NCBI GenBank assembly: GCA_944332505.1
Contig: CALVKC010000004.1
Coordinates: forward strand, 25,101-89,100
From: an uncultured Bacilli bacterium
GTDB taxonomy: Bacteria; Bacillota_I; Bacilli_A; RF39; UBA660
Reading direction: 5' to 3'
Length of the DNA stretch: 64,000 bases
Below the pieces are notes generated by a model. That model saw only the letters and a list, made by a program, of their open reading frames with translations, was not told the origin of the DNA and ran no database searches. Position 1 is the first letter of the stretch. Every line of letters begins with the position of its first letter. Positions 1 to 8,316 of the stretch are shown here, piece by piece. Both the position numbers and the translations under genes were made by a program.

Positions 1-20
1 ATTTGAACTACACAAGTTTT

Positions 21-290
21 TTAAATGGTAATTTTACATTTATCTGCAAAATATACATACAGTTCATAGTTAAATTCATGGTAGCCTTTTTGGTTACCAA
101 TAAGCCATTGCTTCAACTCTTCTTTATTTTCAAACGGTTTTTTACCATTTCGATACGCATATCTAATAATGCTATCTATATCTGGTGTAAGTTCTTCAAT
201 AAAATCTCTTACTCTTTTTTTAGTTTTTGGAACTAGAATTCGATTAATGTTTAATGGTTTACCATTGATTTTGATTTCTTTATTTGCCAT
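21..290 (-). CDS. Hypothetical small protein (89 aa)
   Basis: Begins MANKEIKINGKPLNINRI and is rich in Lys and Glu. I do not recognise a family, and no membrane segment or metal motif is visible. It lies 6 nt downstream of the next gene on the same strand and has no promoter of its own, so it is the second gene of a two-gene transcript. Confidence 0.7.
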   Translation of the reverse strand: MANKEIKINGKPLNINRILVPKTKKRVRDFIEELTPDIDSIIRYAYRNGKKPFENKEELKQWLIGNQKGYHEFNYELYVYFADKCKITI

Positions 291-296
291 ATTTAT

Positions 297-629
297 TTAA
301 GCTTTATAGTAACAGTAAAAATAATAATTACAAATATTTTGGCAGACACAACGTAATGTATCTACATCTAATTTAGATATTGGAATATTTCCTTTTATTG
401 ACAATAAATTATATTGGTCAACACCCCATATTTTACCATATTTGGATAATATAACCATATACCCATGCTCAAAAGCTAAAAGCCCCTCAAAACCAACAAA
501 CTCACGTATAAATTCTATAAGCTTCGATGACGTTTTAAGCCCATTAATTAAATCTAAACACTCATCTTTTTTTTCATACCCCTCTTTAACTAAGGTATCA
601 ATTTTTTTAATGATTTCTTTTACTTTCAT
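297..629 (-). CDS. Hypothetical protein (110 aa)
   Basis: Begins MKVKEIIKKIDTLVKEGYEKK, with a helical, charged N-terminal half and a Cys/Tyr-rich C-terminus (CQNICNYYFYCYYKA). No family recognised. It leads the two-gene unit with the preceding small gene. The start follows an A-type promoter and a short AT-rich leader with no Shine-Dalgarno sequence. Confidence 0.7.
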   Translation of the reverse strand: MKVKEIIKKIDTLVKEGYEKKDECLDLINGLKTSSKLIEFIREFVGFEGLLAFEHGYMVILSKYGKIWGVDQYNLLSIKGNIPISKLDVDTLRCVCQNICNYYFYCYYKA

Positions 630-648
630 GTCTTTAAGTTTTACATTA

Positions 649-680
649 CAAAGATAATATATTTATTTCAAATAGACAAA
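649..680 (-). promoter_or_regulatory. A-type Bacteroidota promoter
   Basis: Read on the minus strand it is TTTG, 20 nt, TATCTTTG, then a leader close to TGTAAAACTTAAAGAC before the ATG. This is the clearest example of the promoter that precedes most minus-strand genes in the first 27 kb. Near-identical -7 boxes lie at 1595-1602, 3943-3950, 4910-4917, 5685-5692, 9662-9669, 11531-11538, 12541-12548 and 14272-14279. Confidence 0.75.
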
Positions 681-724
681 TAAAATCAAATATTTTTTTA
701 TGTAATATTTTTTAACTAAAATAA

Positions 725-810
725 TTTGGCTGATACCTTAGATTGTTGTATATTTGTGGCGTGAAATTATAGATAATAAAAAACGCCACCTAAATAAGTG
801 GCGTTTTTTT
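725..810 (+). ncRNA. Putative B-type mini-transcript 1
   Basis: Plus-strand TTTGG (725) and TATATTTG (749-756) form a B-type promoter. The conserved start GTGGCGTGAAATTATAGA and a hairpin with T-run (CGCCAC/GTGGCG, to 810) follow. The same hairpin ends the minus-strand gene on the right, so the predicted RNA is only about 50 nt and contains no ORF. Confidence 0.5.
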
Positions 811-827
811 ATATTTGATATTGTTTT

Positions 828-1013
828 TTATTTATCAGTCTTACTTAATTTTAAAACTAAATAAATAAAAGTTAATATATGAGTGATAAAATATATTTTC
901 AATATAGATTCTGGTATTTTTTCAATTGCCATTTCAAATATCAATATACCAGTTATAAAAGAAAATAATAATGCAATCCAAAGAATTAAAATTAAAGCTG
1001 ATAGAAAACGCAT
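828..1013 (-). CDS. Small membrane protein (61 aa)
   Basis: Two hydrophobic segments (about residues 3-25 and 36-54) separated by a short polar stretch indicate a two-pass inner-membrane protein. It is the last gene of a three-gene minus-strand unit with two upstream hypotheticals and stops just before the hairpin at 781-810. Function unknown. Confidence 0.65.
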   Translation of the reverse strand: MRFLSALILILWIALLFSFITGILIFEMAIEKIPESILKIYFITHILTFIYLVLKLSKTDK

Positions 1014-1033
1014 ATCATAACGTATTTTAATTG

Positions 1034-1321
1034 TTATTCAACGTCCGCATCATCGCATAACTCACCACTATAAGGTGAATATACACAACCAGATTCCACC
1101 GCACCACTTTCAACGGCAAAAGCACCAGAATGTTTTTCATAATAAATCTCACATTCAATTTCAATAACAGGATTAGCTTTGATAGCTTCTTCTGTATTTT
1201 CATAAAGTCCTTGTTCTACAAGTTCTTCTATTTTATTTTTATATGCAATTGGCGTATCAATAGCATTTAGCTTTATATTAATAGGCTCATATTGCTCTGC
1301 ATTATTTAATTTTACTCCCAT
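1034..1321 (-). CDS. Hypothetical acidic protein (95 aa)
   Basis: Begins MGVKLNNAEQYEPINIKL and has an acidic C-terminus (CDDADVE). The internal duplication AVESGAVESG is notable. It is the middle gene of the unit starting at 1569, with gaps of only 11 and 20 nt to its neighbours. No family recognised. Confidence 0.65.
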   Translation of the reverse strand: MGVKLNNAEQYEPINIKLNAIDTPIAYKNKIEELVEQGLYENTEEAIKANPVIEIECEIYYEKHSGAFAVESGAVESGCVYSPYSGELCDDADVE

Positions 1322-1332
1322 ATTATTATAAT

Positions 1333-1569
1333 TTAAATGAAAAACAATTCGTTTGCATATACCTCGGCTTCTGTGCCACTTTTAGTATCCTTAATTAGAA
1401 TAATATCATCTTTTTCTGTATAGATACCATTTTCGTTACCATTAATTTTTACAATAACGAACACTCTCTTCAAGGCTGAAAGCCTACTTCGTTTCGGATA
1501 TTCTTGAATTGCGGGGTCATTCCAATAACATTTATTCCCAATTCTAACAAGTGTTTCTAAATTTGCCAT
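1333..1569 (-). CDS. Conserved phage-type small protein (78 aa)
   Basis: Begins MANLETLVRIGNKCYWND. The C-terminal stretch IYTEKDDIILIKDTKSGTEA looks like a small beta-rich fold of the kind seen in many Bacteroidota phage ORFans, but I cannot name it. It is the promoter-proximal gene of its unit; the promoter reads CAAA 1623-1626 and CAAAGGTA 1595-1602 on the plus strand. Confidence 0.65.
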   Translation of the reverse strand: MANLETLVRIGNKCYWNDPAIQEYPKRSRLSALKRVFVIVKINGNENGIYTEKDDIILIKDTKSGTEAEVYANELFFI

Positions 1570-1677
1570 ATCGTTTTAGTTTAATATTGTACTACAAAGG
1601 TAATAATTTATTCCATATAAATCAAATATAATGTGTTAAAAAAATAAAAATGGTAGGAGATATTTCCTACCATTTGA

Positions 1678-2274
1678 TTAATAACTATCTACGCCTTTTA
1701 ACGCTATTTTTTGGCACTCTTTTATAATATTGTTAATATCATGAATAGCCATAGTAGAACGGCTGATAAGTGTTTTAATACCTAATCGTCGCCCCTCACC
1801 ACTAATAAATTCATAGTCATTAAAATGTTGAAGGTAACCACTTTTCACAATATTGTGACACAACATATCAATATATGATTTAAGGTCGTCAAGGTCATAC
1901 GATAACTTTTCAATTAGTTGAAAAATATGTTTACTATTCCGTCTGCCAAGTTCGTTTATATCGTGAATAGTGTTAACGACAGTTCTTGCTTTACATTTAT
2001 ATAAAATAAATGGTCCTTCAATATCTTTACATTCAATAAATTTTTTAGCCACAACACCCCATTGACGATATGCGTTATCATGATAAGCTGATAATGACTT
2101 AATAAATTTTACTTTTTTGAGCATTAATTTAATATCGTCCGAAAGTAATTTAATTTCCGTAGGCTTCTTTTTACGTTTCCTTGTTTTCTTAGTCGGTTTT
2201 AATTCTTGCTTACTTTTCTTATAATCTTTCACCGACATTTTTACGCCATTTACAAGTATATAAGTATCTTCCAT
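1678..2274 (-). CDS. Hypothetical protein with basic N-terminus (198 aa)
   Basis: Residues about 19-40 are almost all Lys, Arg, Thr and Pro (KPTKKTRKRKKKPTE), which suggests nucleic-acid contact. The rest is predicted helical. It is monocistronic; its -7 box reads CAAATGTA at 2298-2305 on the plus strand. I do not recognise a family. Confidence 0.7.
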   Translation of the reverse strand: MEDTYILVNGVKMSVKDYKKSKQELKPTKKTRKRKKKPTEIKLLSDDIKLMLKKVKFIKSLSAYHDNAYRQWGVVAKKFIECKDIEGPFILYKCKARTVVNTIHDINELGRRNSKHIFQLIEKLSYDLDDLKSYIDMLCHNIVKSGYLQHFNDYEFISGEGRRLGIKTLISRSTMAIHDINNIIKECQKIALKGVDSY

Positions 2275-2469
2275 ATTGTTGTTTTTTTTTTACGTTACAA
2301 ATGTAAATAAAATAAGTGGTATTACCAAATATAACACAACTTATTTTTTATGTTTTAAAACATACTTATATATCTATAAATCAAATACTATAATATAATT
2401 TAGAATATACAAGCATTAATAATAATATTTTTTGTATAAAGATTTATTAGCATATTTTAACATGAAAAC

Positions 2470-2583
2470 TTTGTCTATTACGTCACAATGCCGTATATTT
2501 GTGGTGTGAAAAAATATCATACACTAAAAGTAATTTTTTTTCACAAAAGTATTAGGATATATCAAATAATATTATTATCTTTG
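2470..2583 (+). promoter_or_regulatory. Tandem B-type and A-type promoters
   Basis: A B-type promoter (TTTG 2470-2473, TATATTTG 2494-2501, then GTGGTGTGAAA) is followed by an A-type -7 box TATCTTTG at 2576-2583, about 30 nt before the plus-strand gene at 2613. This shows that B-type promoters can also sit upstream of a real gene. Confidence 0.6.
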
Positions 2584-2612
2584 TATTAGTAAAAACTTAA
2601 AAATAATTAGAT

Positions 2613-3428
2613 ATGGAAAAAATCATTATAGGTGAGTATCATATTACAGATTGTGAACATATTGGTGATATTCATAGAGAAATTAATTTTTTGAAAAATG
2701 TTCACAATAGTATTAAGATAATTAATTCATATTGGGATAAAAAAGATTGTGGTGAGGCATATATTACATTCAGTTTCAACTCGAAATATTTTGCTGAAAT
2801 ATATGATAAAATAGATGCACGATATAATGAGGATATTAATGATTATATTGTGGTGAAACAAGAAACAAATGATGTATTTGCCAATGCAAAATTATATAAA
2901 TATAACGATTATAAAGTTATATATAATCATTATAGATGTTTTTTTGATGATACCAAAATAACTTTAGAACTATTTTTTGAAGAAACGTCTATAATTTCTA
3001 ATGCTGAAATAGTTAGTAAAGCAATAAATGTTTTAGGCGTTAAAACAACTATTATTTTAGGATATACTAAATATAAAGTCGATGATTCAAATTATGTACG
3101 TGTTTTACTCCAAACACTAATTGAAAATGTTAGTCATGAAAAATTAAAAGCATTTGGCGATTATTGTTTAGGTAAAAGAGGTTGGTTACATGATAATCAC
3201 ATATATGGTGAAATACGAATAAATTCGATATTAAAAGATTATTGTAAATATAATGACTTTGTTACATTAATTAAAACTATTGCTGATAAAAAACCACTCA
3301 AATTTAAGTGTTTAGATTATTACAGAAGCTCATTTATTGATATTGAGCATGACAAATATTTGAATGATGATAATACCATTAACGACACTATAAACATTAA
3401 TGGGTTTGATTATAAGTTAGTCCTATAA
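2613..3428 (+). CDS. Hypothetical protein (271 aa)
   Basis: This is the only long plus-strand gene in the first 26 kb. It begins MEKIIIGEYHITDCEHIGDI. It is Tyr- and Asn-rich with mixed alpha/beta character; no catalytic motif or known family was recognised. The start lies just after the A-type -7 box at 2576-2583, and the gene ends at a strong hairpin terminator. Confidence 0.75.
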   Translation: MEKIIIGEYHITDCEHIGDIHREINFLKNVHNSIKIINSYWDKKDCGEAYITFSFNSKYFAEIYDKIDARYNEDINDYIVVKQETNDVFANAKLYKYNDYKVIYNHYRCFFDDTKITLELFFEETSIISNAEIVSKAINVLGVKTTIILGYTKYKVDDSNYVRVLLQTLIENVSHEKLKAFGDYCLGKRGWLHDNHIYGEIRINSILKDYCKYNDFVTLIKTIADKKPLKFKCLDYYRSSFIDIEHDKYLNDDNTINDTININGFDYKLVL

Positions 3429-3453
3429 ACATATCTTCATTACCATTTGCATA

Positions 3454-3483
3454 AAAGTGATACTATTAGTTTAGTATCACTTT
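3454..3483 (+). terminator. Intrinsic terminator
   Basis: AAAGTGATACTA and TAGTATCACTTT form a 12-bp stem followed by a T-run. It sits directly after the stop of the plus-strand gene at 2613-3428. Confidence 0.85.
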
Positions 3484-3505
3484 TTTTTATTTTTAACTAA
3501 AATAA

Positions 3506-3595
3506 TTTGGTTGATTCCCTAAATTGCGGTATATTTGTGGTGTGAAATTATAGACAATAAAAAAGCTGAATACCTAAATAAGGCATTCAGCTTAA
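3506..3595 (+). ncRNA. Putative B-type mini-transcript 2
   Basis: TTTGG at 3506 and TATATTTG at 3530-3537 are followed by GTGGTGTGAAATTATAGACA and the hairpin AAGCTGAA/TTCAGCTT (3563-3593). The hairpin faces the 3' end of the minus-strand gene at 3615. The predicted RNA is about 55 nt with no ORF. Confidence 0.5.
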
Positions 3596-3614
3596 AGCTA
3601 TACGGATATTATCT

Positions 3615-3914
3615 TTAACCAAAAATATAGTTAGATAGTGCTATATAAACATTATTAGCCGTTGTTGAAAGGCATTCATCGTCATTGACCCATTCTCCCC
3701 AATCTTCAACATATATTTCAATATCATTAGATTCAGTAAGACGAACTTTTGAAACTGCCGTATCATAAATTTCTCCATGCCTATCGCATATTAAGATATA
3801 TGGACGATTATCATCATTTTCGTCATAATCAAATTCAACAAAATTTTTGACACTTTTTAAACAATTAATGGCACTTAATCTATTTTCTGCCATTACTTTA
3901 AACAAATCAGTCAT
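3615..3914 (-). CDS. Hypothetical acidic protein (99 aa)
   Basis: Begins MTDLFKVMAENRLSAINCLK. The central part (YILICDRHGEIYDTAVSKV, then EIYVEDWGEW) looks like a small beta sheet protein. It is monocistronic and acidic. No family recognised. Confidence 0.7.
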   Translation of the reverse strand: MTDLFKVMAENRLSAINCLKSVKNFVEFDYDENDDNRPYILICDRHGEIYDTAVSKVRLTESNDIEIYVEDWGEWVNDDECLSTTANNVYIALSNYIFG

Positions 3915-3979
3915 ATTGTATATAGTTTTTAAGTTTATATTACAAAGATAATAATTTAATTTGAATTATCCAACTTAAA

Positions 3980-4873
3980 TTATGATAAAATATATTTTAA
4001 TATCTTTTGTGTTCGTTCGTTTTTAAAATACGGCATATCTTTTTGTGCGCCATTAATAAAATCAATCACACCATTCTCATTAATAACGGCTTGTGATGTG
4101 ATATATTCATTTGCAATTGCTTCATAATCTTTTGTAAATAATGCTTCAATTGGTACATATAATTCTCTACTATATATATGACCACCAATATTAATATTGA
4201 AAAGGTGTATGTAAATACATTCGCTATCAAAATAGCTTGAAATTCGTGTCTTAAAAACGATTTCATTAATACGCTTTCTGTTGTTTATACAAGTTGCGAT
4301 TTCTTTAACTGACAACTGGTTTATTTCAATTGGGATTTTATATATTGAAAGTTCTTTTGGCAAATTTTCAAGGCATTTGCGTTGTTCCAAGGTATATTTA
4401 AAATCTTCTTTGAATAAAAACACGTTATCACTATTCTTAATGAATATGTTAGGGAAAATTTCAGCTAATAATGTTCTAAAAATTAAATTGAAAGTAACGT
4501 TTATATTTGCATTACATACTAAATAAACGTCATAATATTTGTCAACAAAACCAATGTTTCTTTTATAAACTGACGAAGTTGCACATTTCTCCGCAACCAA
4601 AACACCCTTATTAATTACAAAACCAGTTGGAGTATATGCGTATGATAATAAATCACTTAACACAATCTTCTTTTTAAGAAGTTTATCTATGGTTTTTAAA
4701 ACCCTCTTTTTATCAATATGTAGTTTATTAGCAAGTTTCTCAATAGGTAATAGTTGTAAGAAAATTTTATGCTTACTAATGTTTTTTGCATTTATCAAAG
4801 AAAGTGGACGAATAAAGTTATTATATTCAATCTTGTCACGATATGATTCAATTACTTTAATATTTTTTTCCAT
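3980..4873 (-). CDS. Putative winged-helix DNA-binding protein (297 aa)
   Basis: Residues about 44-72 (PIEKLANKLHIDKKRVLKTI) read as a helix-turn-helix of the winged-helix type. A second possible HTH follows later (LSVKEIATCINNRKRINEIV). This makes a phage regulator or replication-initiator-like protein plausible, but neither motif is diagnostic. It is monocistronic with its own A-type promoter (-7 box 4910-4917). It is one of the longest proteins of the early region, whose other genes are mostly under 150 aa. Confidence 0.5.
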   Translation of the reverse strand: MEKNIKVIESYRDKIEYNNFIRPLSLINAKNISKHKIFLQLLPIEKLANKLHIDKKRVLKTIDKLLKKKIVLSDLLSYAYTPTGFVINKGVLVAEKCATSSVYKRNIGFVDKYYDVYLVCNANINVTFNLIFRTLLAEIFPNIFIKNSDNVFLFKEDFKYTLEQRKCLENLPKELSIYKIPIEINQLSVKEIATCINNRKRINEIVFKTRISSYFDSECIYIHLFNINIGGHIYSRELYVPIEALFTKDYEAIANEYITSQAVINENGVIDFINGAQKDMPYFKNERTQKILKYILS

Positions 4874-4983
4874 AACTAACGTTTTTAAGTTTTACATTAC
4901 AAAGATAATACATTTATTTCATTTATACAAATAAAACATTGACTTTAACATAATTAATTTTTAATGTTAAAAGTGTTAATTTA

Positions 4984-5074
4984 TTTGGTTGATTGCCCAG
5001 ATTGTTGTATATTTGTGATGTGAAATTATAGACAATAAAAAAGCTGAATACCTTGCTTTAGATATTCAGCTTAT
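4984..5074 (+). ncRNA. Putative B-type mini-transcript 3
   Basis: TTTGG at 4984 and TATATTTG at 5008-5015 are preceded by the upstream box TGTTAAAAGTGTTAATTTAT. GTGATGTGAAATTATAGACA and the hairpin AAGCTGAATA/TATTCAGCTT (5041-5072) follow. This is the archetype of the family. Confidence 0.5.
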
Positions 5075-5099
5075 TTATTATGGTTTAATATTATTTTTA

Positions 5100-5477
5100 T
5101 TACAAAATATTAGATAACATAATTGTTATGTTATCAGCTTGATAATGTCTACCACCAACTTGTATTTCTCTCAGTACATCATTATTCTCACTTAGAATAA
5201 CAATATTTCCATAGTTATCTTTAGTATCAAGTTTAATAGTTACATTATCGTAAAGCTCAAGAAGTTCATGAATACGTGGTTCAGTTGACTTATTTTCTTT
5301 AGAAATATAGAGGTCATACATTTCTTGATTATCAACATCTTGTTGTAGAAAATCAATTTTACAATCATCACAATCAAAAGCTTCATTATCAATATCAATC
5401 AAATTTGTGACAATATTAATTTCAGCATTTTGATTTGGATATTTTTGTAATTCGTTAATTAATTCTTTAATTGTCAT
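5100..5477 (-). CDS. Hypothetical protein (125-130 aa)
   Basis: The second Met (MTIKELINELQKYPNQNAEI) is the likelier start, because this opening recurs in Bacteroidota phage proteins and reduces overlap with the upstream gene; an upstream ATG lies at 5492. The C-terminal half (NIVILSENNDVLREIQVGGR) looks beta-rich. Function unknown. It is co-transcribed with the 62-aa gene at 5467-5655. Confidence 0.65.
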   Translation of the reverse strand: MTIKELINELQKYPNQNAEINIVTNLIDIDNEAFDCDDCKIDFLQQDVDNQEMYDLYISKENKSTEPRIHELLELYDNVTIKLDTKDNYGNIVILSENNDVLREIQVGGRHYQADNITIMLSNIL

Positions 5478-5655
5478 AATCTCCATTTTCAATATCTAAC
5501 AATTCATCTTTAGCCAATTGCAACATATTTGCTGCATCTTTTAATTTATCCAAAACAGAGCAATTAACCTCTAATAAAGCTCCTTGTTCACTAAGAGCTG
5601 TAATATCGTTAAATGCTTTGATAACTTGTAAATGAAAAAATATCAATTCATCCAT
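5467..5655 (-). CDS. Small helical hypothetical protein (62 aa)
   Basis: Begins MDELIFFHLQVIKAFNDITA and appears all-helical. It is the first gene of a two-gene unit; its 3' end overlaps the next start by about 11 nt, which suggests translational coupling. No family recognised. Confidence 0.6.
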   Translation of the reverse strand: MDELIFFHLQVIKAFNDITALSEQGALLEVNCSVLDKLKDAANMLQLAKDELLDIENGDYDN

Positions 5656-5768
5656 ATCGTATAATTTTTATTGATTTAGTAATACAAAGATAGCAACAAT
5701 AAATTGTTTTTCCAAATAAAATATTGACTTTAACATAATTAATTTTTAGTGTTAAAAGTGTTAATTTA

Positions 5769-5860
5769 TTTGGTCAGTTCAGCAAAAGGTCGTATATTTG
5801 TGATGTGAAATTACATATAAAAAAAATGGCGTGCCCTATAATATCTAGGGTACGCCATAC
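5769..5860 (+). ncRNA. Putative B-type mini-transcript 4
   Basis: TTTGG at 5769 and TATATTTG at 5793-5800 are followed by GTGATGTGAAATTACATATA and the hairpin ATGGCGT.CCC/GGGTACGCCAT (5826-5858). The T-run is on the minus-strand side. The hairpin therefore also serves as terminator for the minus-strand tRNA transcript that begins near 6193. Confidence 0.45.
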
Positions 5861-5887
5861 AATAAACATAAAAACTTAAAAACAACG

Positions 5888-5972
5888 TAGCGAGAACGGG
5901 ACTCGAACCCGCACAGCCGCAATGGCCAAAGGATTTTAAGTCCTTCGTGTCTACCAGTTTCACCATCTCGCC
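5888..5972 (-). tRNA. tRNA-Leu (anticodon UAA)
   Basis: The acceptor GGCGAGA/TCTCGCT, anticodon arm AAGGA-CTTAAAA-TCCTT (loop gives UAA), long class II variable arm and T-loop TTCGAGT are all canonical. The discriminator is A; CCA is not encoded. It decodes UUA, the Leu codon expected to dominate in such AT-rich genes. It is the only fully canonical tRNA in the window. Confidence 0.93.
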
Positions 5973-6072
5973 ATAATATCAAAGAACTATTCTTTATTTT
6001 TTTTACATTGCAAAGATACAAATAAATATCTTAATATGCAAATTTTTAAAGAACTTTTTTTTACTTTTTTTG

Positions 6073-6193
6073 TTGAAGAGGGTGGATTTGAACCACCGAA
6101 GCCACTTGAAGTGGCAGACTACTTACCATAGTCCCCATTTGTCCACACCATTGTTACGCTAACATAACAATGTTTCCCCTCTGGTACTCTCCA
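6073..6193 (-). tRNA. tRNA-Tyr-like (GUA) with ~35-nt D-loop insertion
   Basis: Acceptor TGGAGAG/CTCTTCA, T8-A9, D-stem start CCAG, anticodon stem GACTA/TAGTC, a 6-bp variable arm (GCCACT/AGTGGC) and the T-arm GGTGG-TTCAAAT-CCACC are present. The loop TGGTAAG would give anticodon GUA, but position 33 is G rather than the near-invariant U. The D-region carries an extra perfect 8-bp hairpin (CATTGTTA/TAACAATG). The total is 121 nt against about 85 for a normal class II tRNA. It may be a degenerate or unusually processed tRNA. Confidence 0.6.
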
Positions 6194-6213
6194 AATATGA
6201 TTAGTAATAATAT

Positions 6214-6633
6214 TTAATGAATTTCTTCTAACGTGCCATCTTCGGAAATCTCATAAAATTTAAAACCATTACAATTTATTGGTTTCCACTTGATAGTGGC
6301 TTTGCGTACAGTTGCCATTTTTTTAACACAATCTTCACAACAAGTAGTAATCCAACCAAGTGTGTGACCAATATTATTGGTTGAACCACAAATCTCACAA
6401 GTCATAAAAGATTTACTTTCAGCTTCTTTAATTAAAGATTCAAGTTCTTCATTTGTGAAATTAGTATAAAACCTCAGCCCACCAAATTTTTCTTTAACTT
6501 GTATAATTTCTATTTTTTCCTCATGTTCATTATTATATCTTTCAATGTAATCAAAGATTGGCTTTAATAAGCCATCCCAACCTTTGCCACATTCTACATT
6601 AAACAATTCAAAAGGAGTTTTTAATTTGCTCAT
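6214..6633 (-). CDS. Phage zinc-finger-type protein (139 aa)
   Basis: The N-terminal segment FNVECGKGWDGLLKPIFDYI and QVKEKFGGLRFYTNF, then CEICG...CCEDC (a likely zinc site), match a recurrent phage family of unknown function whose members pair a KFGGLRFY motif with a C-terminal CxxC zinc finger. It probably binds nucleic acid or protein, but the role is not established. It lies just upstream of the tRNA cluster on the same strand. Confidence 0.65.
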   Translation of the reverse strand: MSKLKTPFELFNVECGKGWDGLLKPIFDYIERYNNEHEEKIEIIQVKEKFGGLRFYTNFTNEELESLIKEAESKSFMTCEICGSTNNIGHTLGWITTCCEDCVKKMATVRKATIKWKPINCNGFKFYEISEDGTLEEIH

Positions 6634-6690
6634 ACTAAAATTATTTTATGCTACAAAGATATAAATAAATTTTGAAAAAACCAAAAAAAA

Positions 6691-7731
6691 TTACTTATTA
6701 TTCAAATAATTCTTTTTTATTAGTGAATACACAATAGTACCAGCATTAGCAATTGAAACTATTTTATGTTCTTTCATCAATTCCATTATTTTTTTATGAA
6801 ACATTGGTTTTCGATGAAAAATTTCATTTTTAGTTCCTTTAAGCCCATTATTGTCATTATAATCACATGTCCACATATTCATAAAACCAGAACCATCCCA
6901 ACTTTCAAAATTAAATCCAAGTGTTTCGAGTGATTTTCCAGAATTATGGTCAGCATCAACATAAAATTTCAATTCATTAACCTCAATATTTCTATTTCCA
7001 ATTTTTAATATTGGATATTCTAAAAGAAAATGTTTAAGTAATTTACTTGAGCCACCTAATACTTGTGTTCCAATTAATGTTGATACACGAATTATTTCAA
7101 TAAAAGGATTATCTTCTCTATTTTTATTACCATAAAAATTATAACCAAATGTATATACAAAAACTAAAGTTCCAGCTTTTAAGCCATTTTTTTCTTTTTT
7201 AAGATAAAGGCCTAAATTTTTATTTGCTGAACGATAACCATAAAAACAATTAGTATCGAGAAAAGGGCGCAATTCTGTGTTTGGTACTTCTCTAACTTCG
7301 CAATCTCTTGCGTAAATTCTTGTTTTAATTTTACCTACAGCAGTTAATATATATCCTTTTAATACTTCCCATTTTCTATGATAATTTTCTAAAATATTAC
7401 CTTCAATATCTTTAATTGTTTTACTTTCAGTAATTTCAAAATCCTTTATCCAAATTGTACGTATATTTTTATTATGATTTTCTTTTGAAATATTAATGAA
7501 ATAATTATGCGGTAAACCAATAATACCAAAACGTTTTGTATAATCCATTAAATGAGTTAATGAATTAACATAACGTAATTGTAATGTACCATCATTCAAA
7601 TGATATATTACTTCATCAGCTTTAGAATTATCAGACAATAAAATTTCAATTACTTCTTTTTTAAAAGAAATCGAATTATCAATTAAAAAATCTTCAATTA
7701 TTGAAAGATTAATTTTATCTTGTTCTGTCAT
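6691..7731 (-). CDS. Homing-endonuclease-like (Hef/GNAT-type) protein (346 aa)
   Basis: The C-terminal two thirds (IYARDCEVREV, GYRSANKNLGLYL, LVFVYTFGYNF, VLGGSSKLLKHFL) follow the conserved order of the Hef-like or Mom-like domain seen in phage homing endonucleases: YARKCEI, GLY, VMTFG, VVGGASKL. The N-terminal part (IRTIWIKDFEI) resembles the end of the Vsr-like nuclease domain, but I do not see a full set of catalytic acidic residues. It may therefore be a decayed or non-cleaving relative. Free-standing and monocistronic. Confidence 0.55.
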   Translation of the reverse strand: MTEQDKINLSIIEDFLIDNSISFKKEVIEILLSDNSKADEVIYHLNDGTLQLRYVNSLTHLMDYTKRFGIIGLPHNYFINISKENHNKNIRTIWIKDFEITESKTIKDIEGNILENYHRKWEVLKGYILTAVGKIKTRIYARDCEVREVPNTELRPFLDTNCFYGYRSANKNLGLYLKKEKNGLKAGTLVFVYTFGYNFYGNKNREDNPFIEIIRVSTLIGTQVLGGSSKLLKHFLLEYPILKIGNRNIEVNELKFYVDADHNSGKSLETLGFNFESWDGSGFMNMWTCDYNDNNGLKGTKNEIFHRKPMFHKKIMELMKEHKIVSIANAGTIVYSLIKKNYLNNK

Positions 7732-7964
7732 TATATCATTTATTTATATAAGTTATTATTTAAATAACACAAATATATAAACTTTATTTTAAATATCCAA
7801 TAATTGTTTGATTTTTTTATATATCTTTTTCACGTAACCAAATATATTATTAAGGAATAATTTTTAAGCTTGAATAATCATTTTTCTTTTGTTATTCGTC
7901 TCATAACGTTGTTACTTTAAATAACAATGCAAAGATAATAAATTTATTTCATATATGCAAATTT

Positions 7965-8258
7965 TTAAATAAGTTTATATTTTGATATATCGTTATATTC
8001 AAAAGCTGTATTTGGAAAAATTTTACTTAAATCCCAGATAGTACAGATATTATCTTCATTATCACGAGTTTCACCAACATAACACCCTTTTTGTCCGTAT
8101 TGGATAAAATGGCTTTCCATGAAATCATATAACAAACTCCAACGAGACTTTGGTAATATAGCATATCTTTGTTTCAAGGTAACAAACTCTACCTCATTAG
8201 TTATATCATTTTTTATGTAAAAAAGTACTCGTTTTTTGGTGACTATTAATTTTTTCAT
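7965..8258 (-). CDS. Hypothetical protein (97 aa)
   Basis: Begins MKKLIVTKKRVLFYIKNDIT; mixed alpha/beta with a Gly-Cys-Tyr stretch (GQKGCYVGETRDNEDN). No family recognised. The 233-nt gap to its left (7732-7964) holds A-type -7 boxes and no ORF longer than 8 codons. Confidence 0.6.
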   Translation of the reverse strand: MKKLIVTKKRVLFYIKNDITNEVEFVTLKQRYAILPKSRWSLLYDFMESHFIQYGQKGCYVGETRDNEDNICTIWDLSKIFPNTAFEYNDISKYKLI

Positions 8259-8291
8259 ATTTCAATATATTATAATAATTATAATACAAAA

Positions 8292-8309
8292 GATACTTAA
8301 TTAAGTACC
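8292..8309. repeat. GTACTT palindrome, copy 1
   Basis: GATACTTAATTAAGTACC is a near-perfect palindrome. Related sequences of the form GGTACTTRATNAAGTACC lie at 9082-9099, 17268-17285, 20218-20233 and 25903-25920, most often just after a minus-strand stop codon. They can fold as hairpins and probably act as weak terminators or protein-binding sites. Confidence 0.6.
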
Positions 8310-8316
8310 CTATATG

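Noticed and set aside
4066..4934. ORFs overlapping the winged-helix gene on both strands
   Set aside because: They are shorter, lack promoters and overlap a gene with a good start and A-type promoter.
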